Shown here piece after piece: positions 10,074-19,000 of a stretch of DNA of 64,000 nt (the first letter of the stretch is position 1; each line of letters begins with the position of its first letter). Made by a program: the position numbers and the translations under genes. The DNA comes from Blastomussa wellsi. Taxonomy: Eukaryota; Cnidaria; Anthozoa; Scleractinia; Plerogyridae. The stretch covers positions 11,645,343-11,709,342 of the forward strand of contig OX393570.1 in assembly GCA_947652115.1 (NCBI GenBank). The letters run 5' to 3'. The notes under the pieces are model-generated. The model saw only the letters and a program-made list of their open reading frames with translations. It ran no database searches and was not told the DNA's origin.

Positions 10074-10846
10074 TCAATTATTCAAGTCACAGGTATAGAA
10101 ATGCTTTGGGTACTTCTGTTTTAAAGACTGAATTGAAGAATTAACAGAATCTTTAATGGAATTTCTGTAATCAGAAATTGATAATTTACCATAATCCAAA
10201 TTTTTATTGAGATTTCTTTTAGTTGTTTTTATAAAAGTTACTCTAAGTTCATCTTTTTCATCATTTAATTTTCTAAAGAACTCAAAAGATTTTATAACAG
10301 TTTCTTGACATAAGTCTTGATATGCATATAAAAATGTTTTGTGTAATTTTTGGGTTTCTTTTTTTTAAGTAATTTTAATTTTTCAGAATGATATTTCTTA
10401 TTATGATCAAAAGCATAATCATTAATTTCTTCTTTGCATAATTCACAAAAGAAATTAGAATTACCTTTTAAGTATTTATCCATGGATTGTTTTATTTGAG
10501 TTTCATGGGTTCTTCTATACTTTTTTTTGGCTTCATTCTTTGCATCTTCTCATTCTTCATCAGAAGTATAGAGAAATGGTCTTCCTAACTTTCTTTTTTC
10601 AAGCTTACTATAAATAACTCTTTTTCTTTCTTTATCAACATTTCTCTTTTCTTCATCAGAAGAATATTTTGTTGGTCTTCCAATTTTTATTTCTTCATTT
10701 ATTTCACCACAAAGAGAAATATGTTTTTTACTTTTAAGATGTTTTGACCTTGTGTCTGTTCTAAATGTGCTTTTACAAATTTCACAGGTTATAACCGGTT
10801 TTAACTGGTTAGTGGTAATGTCGTCTTTTCCCATACAAACTCTCAT
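10074..10846 (-). pseudogene. element A: C2H2 zinc-finger / AT-hook protein, broken
   Basis: The start at 10,846 gives a finger beginning CEICKSTF with two spaced His, then two GRP basic segments (GRPTKYS and GRPFLYT) like AT-hooks in a repeated Lys/Arg/Glu stretch. An in-frame TGA lies near 10,548. The same frame then continues with a second finger beginning CELC. A run of eight A on the coding strand near 10,365 shifts the frame, and coding character continues to a stop at 10,074, giving about 255 residues. Probably a DNA-binding regulator of the element. Both damage points are minimal (one point change, one homopolymer indel). Confidence 0.55.
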
Positions 10847-11100
10847 AATAGTATAGGTGAAAAAACCTTTAGTCCAAATATACTTTCGTCAGCATTTTTC
10901 ACTACTTTTGACATTTTTGTTATTTTAGATGTCCTTAATTCATTTAAAGTGTTCATAAATTAAAAATTAAAAAATGAAAAAGTGAAAAGAAACTGCTTTT
11001 TTTTTTATTAAAATTACAAAGAATGTATGGGATGACCTTGACCTTGGGAAAAATGACGTATTTTAAAGGGTCAAGGTCAAATGATAGGATAAAATAAAAT
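10847..11100. promoter_or_regulatory. intergenic region with inverted TCAAGGTCA-type half-sites
   Basis: Upstream of the zinc-finger gene, TGACCTTGACC near 11,032 and GGTCAAGGTCA near 11,070 are inverted copies about 30 bp apart. TCAAGGTCA is the classic extended half-site for monomeric nuclear receptors of the ERR/SF-1 type. A role as a host-responsive promoter element is inference. Confidence 0.3.
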
Positions 11101-11478
11101 TCTCCGAGAAACTAGGACTTTTTTGGAGTAATTAAAGATATAGCTGTTTATGACCATTGAAGTATTAATCCAGGAACTCTGAAATAAAAAGTCCTAGTTT
11201 TCTGGATTACATTATTATCATTTACTTCATTTTATATTTAATTTTAAGACTATATAAACAAAAGAAATATATATATATAATAGAATAATTTATAAATTAC
11301 ATAATAAAATAAAGTAAATGATAATAATTCTATCCGAGAAACTAGGACTTTTTCAGGAAAATTAAAGATATGACTTGTTAATTATAAAATTATATCAATC
11401 TAAGACTATTTCTTTAATTTTGGTCATTTTTATAATGAAGTAAATGATAATAATGTAATCCAGAAAACTAGGACTTTT
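11101..11478 (+). repeat. element A module, copy A1
   Basis: This non-coding block of about 380 bp begins and ends with TCCGAGAAACTAGGAC-type motifs and repeats almost unchanged at 11,578-11,953. Between the motifs lie conserved AT-rich spacers such as ATATAGCTGTTTATGACC. It contains four motif copies in mixed orientation. Confidence 0.85.
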
Positions 11479-11577
11479 AAATTTTTAGTAAAAAATGAAT
11501 TTATAAAAACATACCTTTTTATATTTTTAGTAAAAATTAAAAAGTCCTTGTTTTTCGGATAGAATTATTATCCATTT

Positions 11578-11953
11578 TCTCCGAGAAACTAGGACTTTTT
11601 TGGAGTAATTTAAGATATAGCTGTTTATGACCATTGAAGTATTAATCCAGGAACTCTGAAATAAAAAGTCCTAGTTTTCTGGATTACATTATTATCATTT
11701 ACTTCATTTTATATTTAATTTTAAGACTATATAAAAAAAGAAATATATATAATAGAATAATTTATAAATTACATAATAAAATAAAGTAAATGATAATAAT
11801 TCTATCCGAGAAACTAGGACTTTTTCAGGAAAATTGAAGATATGGCTTGTTAATAATGTAATTATATCATTCTAAGGCTATTTCTTTAATTTTGGTCATT
11901 TTTATAATGAAGTAAATGATAATAATGTAATCCGAGAAACTAGGACTTTTTAG
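11578..11953 (+). repeat. element A module, copy A2
   Basis: Near-identical tandem copy of 11,101-11,478. Together with 11,540-11,600 it forms a hairpin in which TCCTTGTTTTTCGGA faces TCCGAGAAACTAGGA across about 30 nt. Confidence 0.85.
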
Positions 11954-11973
11954 AGTGAAATTAAAGATATGGC

Positions 11974-12053
11974 AAAATTATTTATTATTATAAAATTATT
12001 TATTATTATAAAATTATTTATTATTATAAAATTATTTATTATTATAAAATTAT
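11974..12053 (+). repeat. 18-bp microsatellite, four copies
   Basis: AAAATTATTTATTATTAT is repeated four times in tandem just beyond module A2 and before the 3' end of the integrase gene. Confidence 0.9.
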
Positions 12054-12115
12054 GGCTAATTATGTAATTACATCATTCTTTCTTTAATTACTAAAATTTT
12101 ATAAGGAATAAAGTC

Positions 12116-13075
12116 CTAATTATGTTCTAGTAATTGAATATCTCTTAGAGAAATCCATGAATTAAATTCTTTGGGATATCCAGACCATGATACCAAAGCT
12201 CTCTTCTTTTTCTTATCTCTTCTAATGACCTTATCAATTCTAAAGACATCTTGACTAGTCTTCTGTAATTCTTCTTCATAAAAGGAACCTTTGATTTCTT
12301 CAGAATTCAAATCTCTTAATTTATACGTCAAAAGATTAGTTGGATTGATACCATCTATTGTAAATACTTCTTCACTCCAATTTGGTGTATATCCTTTGTC
12401 AAAGAATTTCCTCTTGAATTTACTAATTCTAACTTTATCACCCAATTTGAATTTCGGCGATATGTTCATTCTATTCATGTCTCTAAAAAGATTGAAATAA
12501 ACAATGCCTTCATTCTCTTTCTTAGAAGCTTCCACAGGTTTCAATCTTGTTGATGAATGAATTGAGTTATTATACACTTTCAATATTTCTGGCAGAATTT
12601 CCAGATATTTTGTATGATTTTGTGTTGAAAATTGTTTCCACATCTTCTCTTTGATAGTTCTATTCCATCTTTCAACAACACTACTCTTTTCTTCATTCTC
12701 TGTAGAATACAATTGGATATTTTCAGAATCAAGTAATTTCTTCATGTCTTGATTATAGAATTCCTTACCTTTATCAGTCCATAGGAATTTTGGCTTTCTT
12801 CCCTCAGAGAATATATCTTTGAAGGCCTTTGCAACACTTTCTCCTCTTTTATCCTTGAGATACTTAATCCAACCATATTTACTAAAGATATCAATTACCA
12901 TTAACAAATACCTTACTCCTTTATTCCACTTGGAAAATTGCTGCATCTCAACTAAATCTGCAGCCCATATCTCATCAATAGAATTAACAATCACACGCCG
13001 CCGAGTAAACTTCTTCTTGACTGGCTTATGTAATTCTTCGGCTAATTGTTTCTCCCAACTCGGCGGCTTCTTCAG
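12116..13075 (-). CDS. element A: DDE integrase with C-terminal chromodomain
   Basis: Retrovirus-type (rve) integrase of the Polinton kind, inserting element DNA into the host genome. Counted from the GTG at 12,994, the catalytic residues are D13 (WAADLVEM), D74 (LWTDKGKEF) and E108 (VVERWNRT). The C-terminus has a chromodomain-like segment (RIDKVIRR, VSWSGYP), which often targets insertion to modified chromatin. The frame is open for a further 27 codons upstream to 13,075 (PSWEKQLAEELHKP) but has no ATG there. The first ATG lies after D13. The upstream PLA2 frame overlaps at a slippery heptamer, so translation probably occurs by -1 frameshifting. The ORF itself is intact. Confidence 0.9.
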   Translation of the reverse strand: MKKPPSWEKQLAEELHKPVKKKFTRRRVIVNSIDEIWAADLVEMQQFSKWNKGVRYLLMVIDIFSKYGWIKYLKDKRGESVAKAFKDIFSEGRKPKFLWTDKGKEFYNQDMKKLLDSENIQLYSTENEEKSSVVERWNRTIKEKMWKQFSTQNHTKYLEILPEILKVYNNSIHSSTRLKPVEASKKENEGIVYFNLFRDMNRMNISPKFKLGDKVRISKFKRKFFDKGYTPNWSEEVFTIDGINPTNLLTYKLRDLNSEEIKGSFYEEELQKTSQDVFRIDKVIRRDKKKKRALVSWSGYPKEFNSWISLRDIQLLEHN

Positions 13076-13081
13076 TTTTTT
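12997..13081 (-). promoter_or_regulatory. candidate programmed -1 ribosomal frameshift signal (PLA2 to integrase)
   Basis: On the coding strand, A AAA AAC (13,081-13,075) sits in the PLA2 frame as X XXY YYZ and is followed directly by its TGA stop. After a 7-nt spacer, GCCGCCGAGT (13,067-13,058) pairs perfectly with ACTCGGCGGC (13,006-12,997) across a 51-nt loop. Such a GC-rich stem stands out in this very AT-rich element. The -1 frame is the integrase frame. Confidence 0.75.
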
Positions 13082-13569
13082 TGTCCCAATCCCAACTTCT
13101 TCTTTGTATTAATTAAGAATCTGGCTGTACTAACCCACTTCGGCATTTCACCATAAGGAATAGAATCTAATGAATCCACCATTTTCTGATCACACACATT
13201 TTTACTTTTTCCCATGTCATAACAAATATCATGATGAGCAGCAATCTCATCAACCTTGTTATAAGGTTTAACATGCCATTTTAAAACTTCTCCTGTCACA
13301 GGATCATATTCCAACTGTTTATCTACAGGATTGTATGCACCCATATATTTATATTTTCCTGGAGTCCATCCACTTTTTGGTTTTGGTAATTTACCAATAA
13401 GACTATGAATATCAAATAAACCATCGCCTCTTATCTTTTTAGAAGCATAATCCAATGCTGCATCTAAATTTTCATCTATTTTCTGTCTTATATTACTTCT
13501 TGTAGATTTTGAATCAATAAAATCAGCAGCTTTACTTCTTGCAGTTTTAATTATACCTTCTCCTTCCAT
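13072..13569 (-). CDS. element A: phospholipase A2-like protein, 165 aa
   Basis: Residues 75-81 (YMGAYNP) resemble the calcium loop and residues 112-118 (HHDICYD) the catalytic His-Asp helix of the PLA2 domain found in parvovirus VP1 and in adintovirus/Polinton virion proteins, where it breaches endosomal membranes during entry. The N-terminal 60 residues are charged and helical, without a signal peptide, as expected for a capsid-borne rather than secreted enzyme. The stop codon directly follows the slippery heptamer that links it to the integrase frame. The gene is intact. Its role in entry is inferred from family knowledge. Confidence 0.8.
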   Translation of the reverse strand: MEGEGIIKTARSKAADFIDSKSTRSNIRQKIDENLDAALDYASKKIRGDGLFDIHSLIGKLPKPKSGWTPGKYKYMGAYNPVDKQLEYDPVTGEVLKWHVKPYNKVDEIAAHHDICYDMGKSKNVCDQKMVDSLDSIPYGEMPKWVSTARFLINTKKKLGLGQKN

Positions 13570-13592
13570 TCCTGCAATAATAGAAGGAGATT

Positions 13593-13742
13593 TTAGTTTC
13601 CCTTAACAAATCTTGTTTTTTTAATTCCACATTCAGCACAAGTACACCAATGCATCAATCTACCATTTTTGGCAGTTTTAGTGCCTGAAGGTTCAACACA
13701 TTCTGTCATTTTCTTCTGTTTAACGCAATAAGATTTCACCAT
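13593..13742 (-). CDS. element A: 49-aa zinc-ribbon protein
   Basis: ATG at 13,742, stop at 13,593-13,595, in the 190-bp gap between the ATPase and PLA2 genes. It has four Cys (SYCVKQ, TECVEP, HWCTCAECG) and the basic segment KTAKNGR. The layout recalls the small DUF5679-type zinc ribbons found beside capsid genes in Polinton-like viruses, sometimes compared with adenovirus core peptides. The first Cys pair is not a normal CxxC (YCVKQ), which is unusual. It is likely a DNA- or core-binding virion component; that function is inference. Confidence 0.55.
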   Translation of the reverse strand: MVKSYCVKQKKMTECVEPSGTKTAKNGRLMHWCTCAECGIKKTRFVKGN

Positions 13743-13761
13743 TGTATATTAATAGAATAGA

Positions 13762-14392
13762 TTAAACATTCTCGTCAAAATTCTTTTTTACAATTTTCTT
13801 CTCTTTATCTATAAAAAGAAAATCATAAGGACCTAATTTTTTAAAGAGAGCAGGATCAAAGAAGTTTTCTCTAGAAATTAAATTAAGATGTGTTTTTGAA
13901 TGTGGTTCAAATAAAATCATATGAGAACAATTTTTTCTAATTTTTGGATCTAAATTATGATAACTCTGAGAAAGATAACAAGTTGAAATATTTTGATGTC
14001 TTCCATCAGAAAAATGATTTGCAATTTTATCTTGCTGTTTTGAATAATTTATGAGATCATCAAAAATAACAATTTTTCTATTGTTCTTTGGATATTCTGA
14101 AGTATCCATTATTTTTTCTGATGGTAATATTTCCATCACAGGATATTTTACTTTCTCTGATATTTTATCCTTTGTTTTTTTTTTTTAATTCTTTATATTT
14201 ATGTTGTTCTTGATTACTGGTATAAAGATAGATTTTATCATAATACAGAAACCTCATTAGCATATTGAGCAATGTATTGGTCTTGCCACAATTACTCTTC
14301 CCAACAATAATCATTCTGAAGTCTTCAGGAATCAAATTTACTTTTCTCTTATCTTAAGCTTCTTTTTTAGAATCAAAATTGATCAACTTCAT
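13762..14392 (-). pseudogene. element A: A32/FtsK-HerA-type packaging ATPase, broken
   Basis: Pumps genome DNA into capsids in Polintons, adintoviruses and NCLDVs. The ATG at 14,392 starts a frame of about 210 codons. Walker A is VGKSNCGKTN, Walker B is IVIFDDL, and a sensor-like CYLSQS follows about 30 residues later. The C-terminus (FFDPALFKKLGPYDFLFID) is typical of the family. A TAA occurs at codon 13, and a run of twelve A near 14,175 shifts the frame, leaving 13,762-14,139 as the longest open part. Homopolymer error or real decay are both possible for the shift. The premature stop is a separate change. Confidence 0.85.
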
Positions 14393-14403
14393 AATATACC
14401 AAC

Positions 14404-14561
14404 AGAGAAAGAAATTATGTTTATTTTTTCATTTATCACAACAAATAAATGTTAATCTAAACTTATCTTATGGATTTATCACCAGAGAAGAAATTATGTT
14501 AATTTTTTCATTTATCACAACAAATAAATGTTAATCTAAACTTATCTTATGGATTTATCAA
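14404..14561 (+). repeat. 79-bp tandem duplication of promoter and start codon
   Basis: GAGAA(A)GAAATTATG through TTATCTTATGGATTTATCA occurs twice, offset by 79 bp, with almost no change. Each copy ends in an ATGGATTTATCA start region. The first start (14,470) reaches a stop after ten codons; the second (14,549) opens the real gene. Confidence 0.85.
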
Positions 14562-15644
14562 CAATACAGAAGAATGTAGCAATTCGTGCAAAAGCCCAGA
14601 AAATGAAGAATGAAGTTGCTGCAACAATCAGCAATGTTAGGAATGAAAGATCACAATTCCAAGAAGAAGCCAAGAGATTATTCACTCCAATAATCTCATC
14701 TCAGAAGAAAGGGAAAGATGAACTCCAAGATGCATTAATTGGTAAACTCCAGGAGAATCAATTAGTTCTTAGAGAGAACCAGGATGATATGAGAAAAATG
14801 TTAGAAGCCAATCAGCGTCTTATAGATCAACAAGAACTTCCCTTTTATCCCCAACAAGCTATCGAAATGGATCCAATAAAGCGTGCAGAAAAGAAAAGTG
14901 TCAGTCAAGAACCTTTGACTTATGACTTTGAGAAAGAATATACTCCAGATGATCAGCATACTCTCAAAGAATTGAAGTTAAGAAGACCCAATGATCTGTT
15001 GGGTTTAGATGAAAAAGAATTAGAAGATTTGAGGTATGAGAATGGCAAAAAGATTAAATTTTATAATGGGAAGAGGAGAGGCATTACCAATATCAAGTCC
15101 AGAGAATTAACAAAAGAAGAAGAGGAAAAGGTAAAAGCTTATACTAAATTCATTAAGACTCTACAGAAATACAACAAGTCATTGGATAGAGCCATTGATT
15201 CTAAAAGTCTAACAGGAAGTGGAATTAGACACTATAAAAAACCCAAGAGGAATGCCTATAAAATTCAAAACAGCCAATATGGCGGCTTTATGATTGATAT
15301 GCCCAAATTGTTGAGTGAGAGAATTCTAACTAAAAGGTTTAATCCAAAGAAAAGATATTCCTCTTTAGCCCAAAGAGTATTTAATGATTTGAATCTTCTC
15401 ACAAATATGCCAATGCATAGATCTTCTGGTAAATCTAAATTGCTAGGTGGCAATATTACTCTTTATAATTCTCAAGAAGAAGAGATTAATGAAGATATTA
15501 AAATTGATTACAGGAACAAGAAGAGCAGGGAATACCAATTTTGATCTTAGGAATGAAGCTTGGCAAATCATTGATGAACTCTTAAAGAAAGATATCATCT
15601 CTAAAAGTCAATATGATTCTTATGTCCAAAGACATCTTTCTTAA
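14549..15644 (+). pseudogene. element A: conserved Polinton-type protein of unknown function, one frameshift
   Basis: The ORF at 14,549-15,544 (331 codons) has a charged, coiled-coil-like N-terminus up to about residue 95 (KLQENQLVLRENQ). A Lys/Arg/Glu-rich middle follows, then the patch LTKRFNPKKRYS with QYGGFMIDMP before it and SSGKSKLLGG after it. A shift in a short GAA repeat near 15,475 moves coding to the frame ending at 15,644, which contains GTRRAGNTN and finishes YDSYVQRHLS. Total about 365 residues. I recall similar proteins near the ATPase in metazoan Polinton-like elements but know no function. It is divergent from the ATPase gene and shares the 79-bp duplicated upstream region. 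Confidence 0.6.
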
Positions 15645-15650
15645 TAGGAA

Positions 15651-16066
15651 TAAAGTCCTAGTTTCTCGGATCACATTATTATCATTTACTTCATTATAAA
15701 AATGACCAAAATTAAAGAAATAGCCCTAGAATGATATAATTACATCATTAACAAGTCATATCTTTAATTTTCTCAAAAAAGTCCTAGTTTTTCGGATAGA
15801 ATTATTATCATTTACTTTATTTTATTATGTAATTTATAAATTATTCTATTATATATATTTCTTTTTTTTTCTAAAGTCTTAAAATGAAATATAAAATGAA
15901 GTAAATGATAATAATTCTATCCGAGAAACTAGGACTTTTTATTTCAGAGTTCCTAGATTAATACTTTAATGGTCATAAACAGCTATATCTTTAATTACTC
16001 CAAAAAAGTCCTAGTTTTTCGGAGAAAATGGATAATAATTCTATCCGAGAAACTAGGACTTTTCCT
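15651..16066 (-). repeat. element A module, inverted copy
   Basis: Reverse-complement copy of modules A1/A2 (11,101-11,953), starting 7 bp after the stop of the preceding gene and ending about 18 bp before the ATG at 16,084. It contains five TCCGAGAAACTAGGAC-type motifs in both orientations. Confidence 0.85.
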
Positions 16067-16083
16067 TTTTCTGTTCTATTAAC

Positions 16084-19000
16084 ATGAATACATTAAATAA
16101 ACTTAGCCTTAATGAATTGATTAAGAGAATTATGGAATGTGAGAGAGAATTGAGGAATAGAGAGTTACCAAAGAAAAGAGTCAAATCTATGATTCAAGAT
16201 TATGAAGACAATATCATTGAAAAAAATTTAATATTTCTTCTCATTCTATACCCAAGAGAAAAAAAGATGAAGTTATTTTGAGAGAAAAAGCCATCAAAGG
16301 ATACGTGAAGACTTATGAAATAGAATATTATGGCAGAAATAACAATTTCCCCCTTGAAAGACTAAATCAAACCTTACCCCTTATAAAAAATCAACTTCTA
16401 AAAGATTTGGAAAATTTCAAGAATGTAAAATTCTCAATAACACTCCATATTCTTTTTGAAAAACCCAAATTTTCCAATGGAACTTATGAAACAGAAGAAA
16501 GAGATGCTTATTTCAATTCCAAAATCAAACTTATTATGAATTCAAAAGATATTGATGTAGAAATTGGCAAAGTTAACCATTATTTCAGCAATCAAATATC
16601 CAACTGGATTTCTGATGGAAGTAATTGGGTAATTAAAGATATATTGTCACAACTTCTCAATGTCATTAAATCTAAACCAATTCGGGCTTCTTCTTTTATT
16701 CCTCTCCCTGTAAATCTTAGGAATTCAAAGAAAGGATTAATCAATATAAAAAATGAAGATAACAAATGTTTCCTTTATTGTCACCTTTATCACATTCATA
16801 AATTTGAAAAAAATACACAAGATCCCAGAAAATATAAAAATCTTATGAATACACTAAATTATGAAAATATAACTTTTCCTGTAGAATTAAAAAATATTCC
16901 TCTTATAGAAAGAAAGAAGGACATTAACATCTTTATTTATGGTTATTCTGATGCACAATTTTATCCCTTGTATATTAACAAGAATGAAACTTATAAAGAC
17001 AGAATGAATTTACTCCTAATTTCTGATGGAGAGAAAAATCATTATGTTTACATCAAAAACATCAATGCACTTTTTTACAATCACACACTTCATAAAAACA
17101 AGAAGTATTTCTGCAATTTTTGTCTGGAATGTTTTTATAAACAAGAATCATTAGATGCTCATGACTGTTTTATCAATAATGAAGAAAGTCGCATCATTAT
17201 GCCGAAAAAAGGTTCAATCTTACAATTCAAAGAGAAAGAGAAAGAATTACCCATTCCATTCTGTATATATGCTGATTTTGAAGCTTTAATAAAAAACAGA
17301 ATTCATAAATGTTGTTCTTATGGATATAAGTTGGTGTGTTTCTATGATTCTTCTCTTTCTAAGGATGTTAAGATTTTTAGAGGAGAAAATCCTGTTGAGA
17401 ATTTCCTCAAGTCTGTTCTTAAAGAAAAAGAATATATCCAGAAGATGATTAAGCAACATTTCTCTAAAAGTATGCAAATTTCTGTTGAAGAATTTTTTTA
17501 TAAATAGCAGGAAATGTCATTTATGTGGATTGAAATATAAAGAAGGAGAAATTAAGGTTAGAGATCACAATCATATCACAGGTAAGTATAGAGGATCAGC
17601 TCATAGAAAATGTAATTTAAATTACAGAATTTCTAATAAGATTCCTGCAATTTTCCACAACTTAAAAAATTATGATTCACATTTCATAATACAAGAAATT
17701 GGTAAATTCAGGAAAGATGTTAAAATTATTCCTCAATCTATGGAGAAATATATTTCTTTCACTTTTGATGAGACAATTATATTTTTAGATTCTTATCAAT
17801 TCTTAAAAATGTCTTTGGGGAAATTGATTGATATTACTCCAAGTGACAAATTTATCTTTTCTTCTGAAAGATACAATGATAAGTTAGATTTGATGAAAAA
17901 AAAGGGAATATATCCTTATGAATACATGGATAATGCTGAAAAATTCAATGACATGTGTTTACCAGAAAGGGAGTTTTTCTTTTCTTCTTTAAAAAATGAA
18001 GATGTCACAGAAGAAGATTATAAATTTGCCCAAAAATTATGGAATGAATTTGAAATTTTTAATTTAGGAGAATATCATGATTTGTATTTAGAATCTGATA
18101 TTCTTTTTTTGGCTGATATTTTTGAGAATTTCAGAAGAATGTCTTTGGAGTATTATAAATTGGATCCATTACATTTTCTCTCTCTTCCTTCACTTTCTTG
18201 GTCTGCTATGTTGAGAATGACAGGAGTCAAGTTAGAATTGATGTCATCTCCTCAAATGTTTGAATTTGTTGAGAAAGGGATAAGGGGGGGAATTTCTCAT
18301 ATATCTAAGATGTATTCAAGGGCAAATAACAAATACATGGTTGATTATAAGGATGATGAAGAATCAAAGTTTATTCTTTATTTAGATGCAAATAATCTTT
18401 ATGGTTGGGCAATGTCTCAAGATTTGCCTGTTGGTAAATTTAAATGGATTCATCCAAATTCAAATTTAGATGAATTGTTTAAAAAAGATGGGAAAGGATA
18501 TTTTTTAGAAGTTGATTTAGTTTATCCTAAAAAACTTCATAAATTACATAATGATTATCCTTTAGCACCTGAGAAAATTGAAATTACAAGAGATATGTTA
18601 TCATGTTATAATAATCAACTTCTTTATAAATTCGGTGAGAAATTTCATAAATCTACAAAATTAATTTCTTCTTTCTTTTCTAAAAGGAAGTATGTTTTAC
18701 ATTATAAGAATTTACTTCTTTATCTTAAATTAGGGATGAAATTAGAAAAAGTACATAGAATTTTACAATTTAAAGAAAAGGCATTTTTGAAAGATTATAT
18801 TCTGTTTAATACTGAAAAGAGAAAGGAATCTTCTTCTGCTTTTGGTAAGGAATTTTTTAAACTCATGAATAATTCAATTTATGGTAAAACGATTGAGAAT
18901 CTTAGGAAGAGGATGAATGTCAAATTAGTTCGTGATGATAAGAAACTTTTGAAATGGGTTTCTAAACATGATTTCATTTCTGCTAAGATATTCTCTGAAA

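Noticed and set aside
9625..10550. TGA read as Trp in element A, because two interrupted genes each contain one in-frame TGA
   Set aside because: Other element A genes use TGG for Trp throughout and end in TAA or TGA normally, and the ATPase has a premature TAA. Point mutation is simpler.
11101..16066. The inverted modules as terminal inverted repeats of a small virus containing only the central block
   Set aside because: polB and several genes of the same composition lie outside the modules, and the motifs recur internally many times; more likely intergenic repeats.
17485..17507. The T7 break inside polB as a second programmed frameshift
   Set aside because: The shift needed is +1, the heptamer is not in slippery phase, there is no downstream stem, and it cuts the exonuclease domain rather than a protein boundary.
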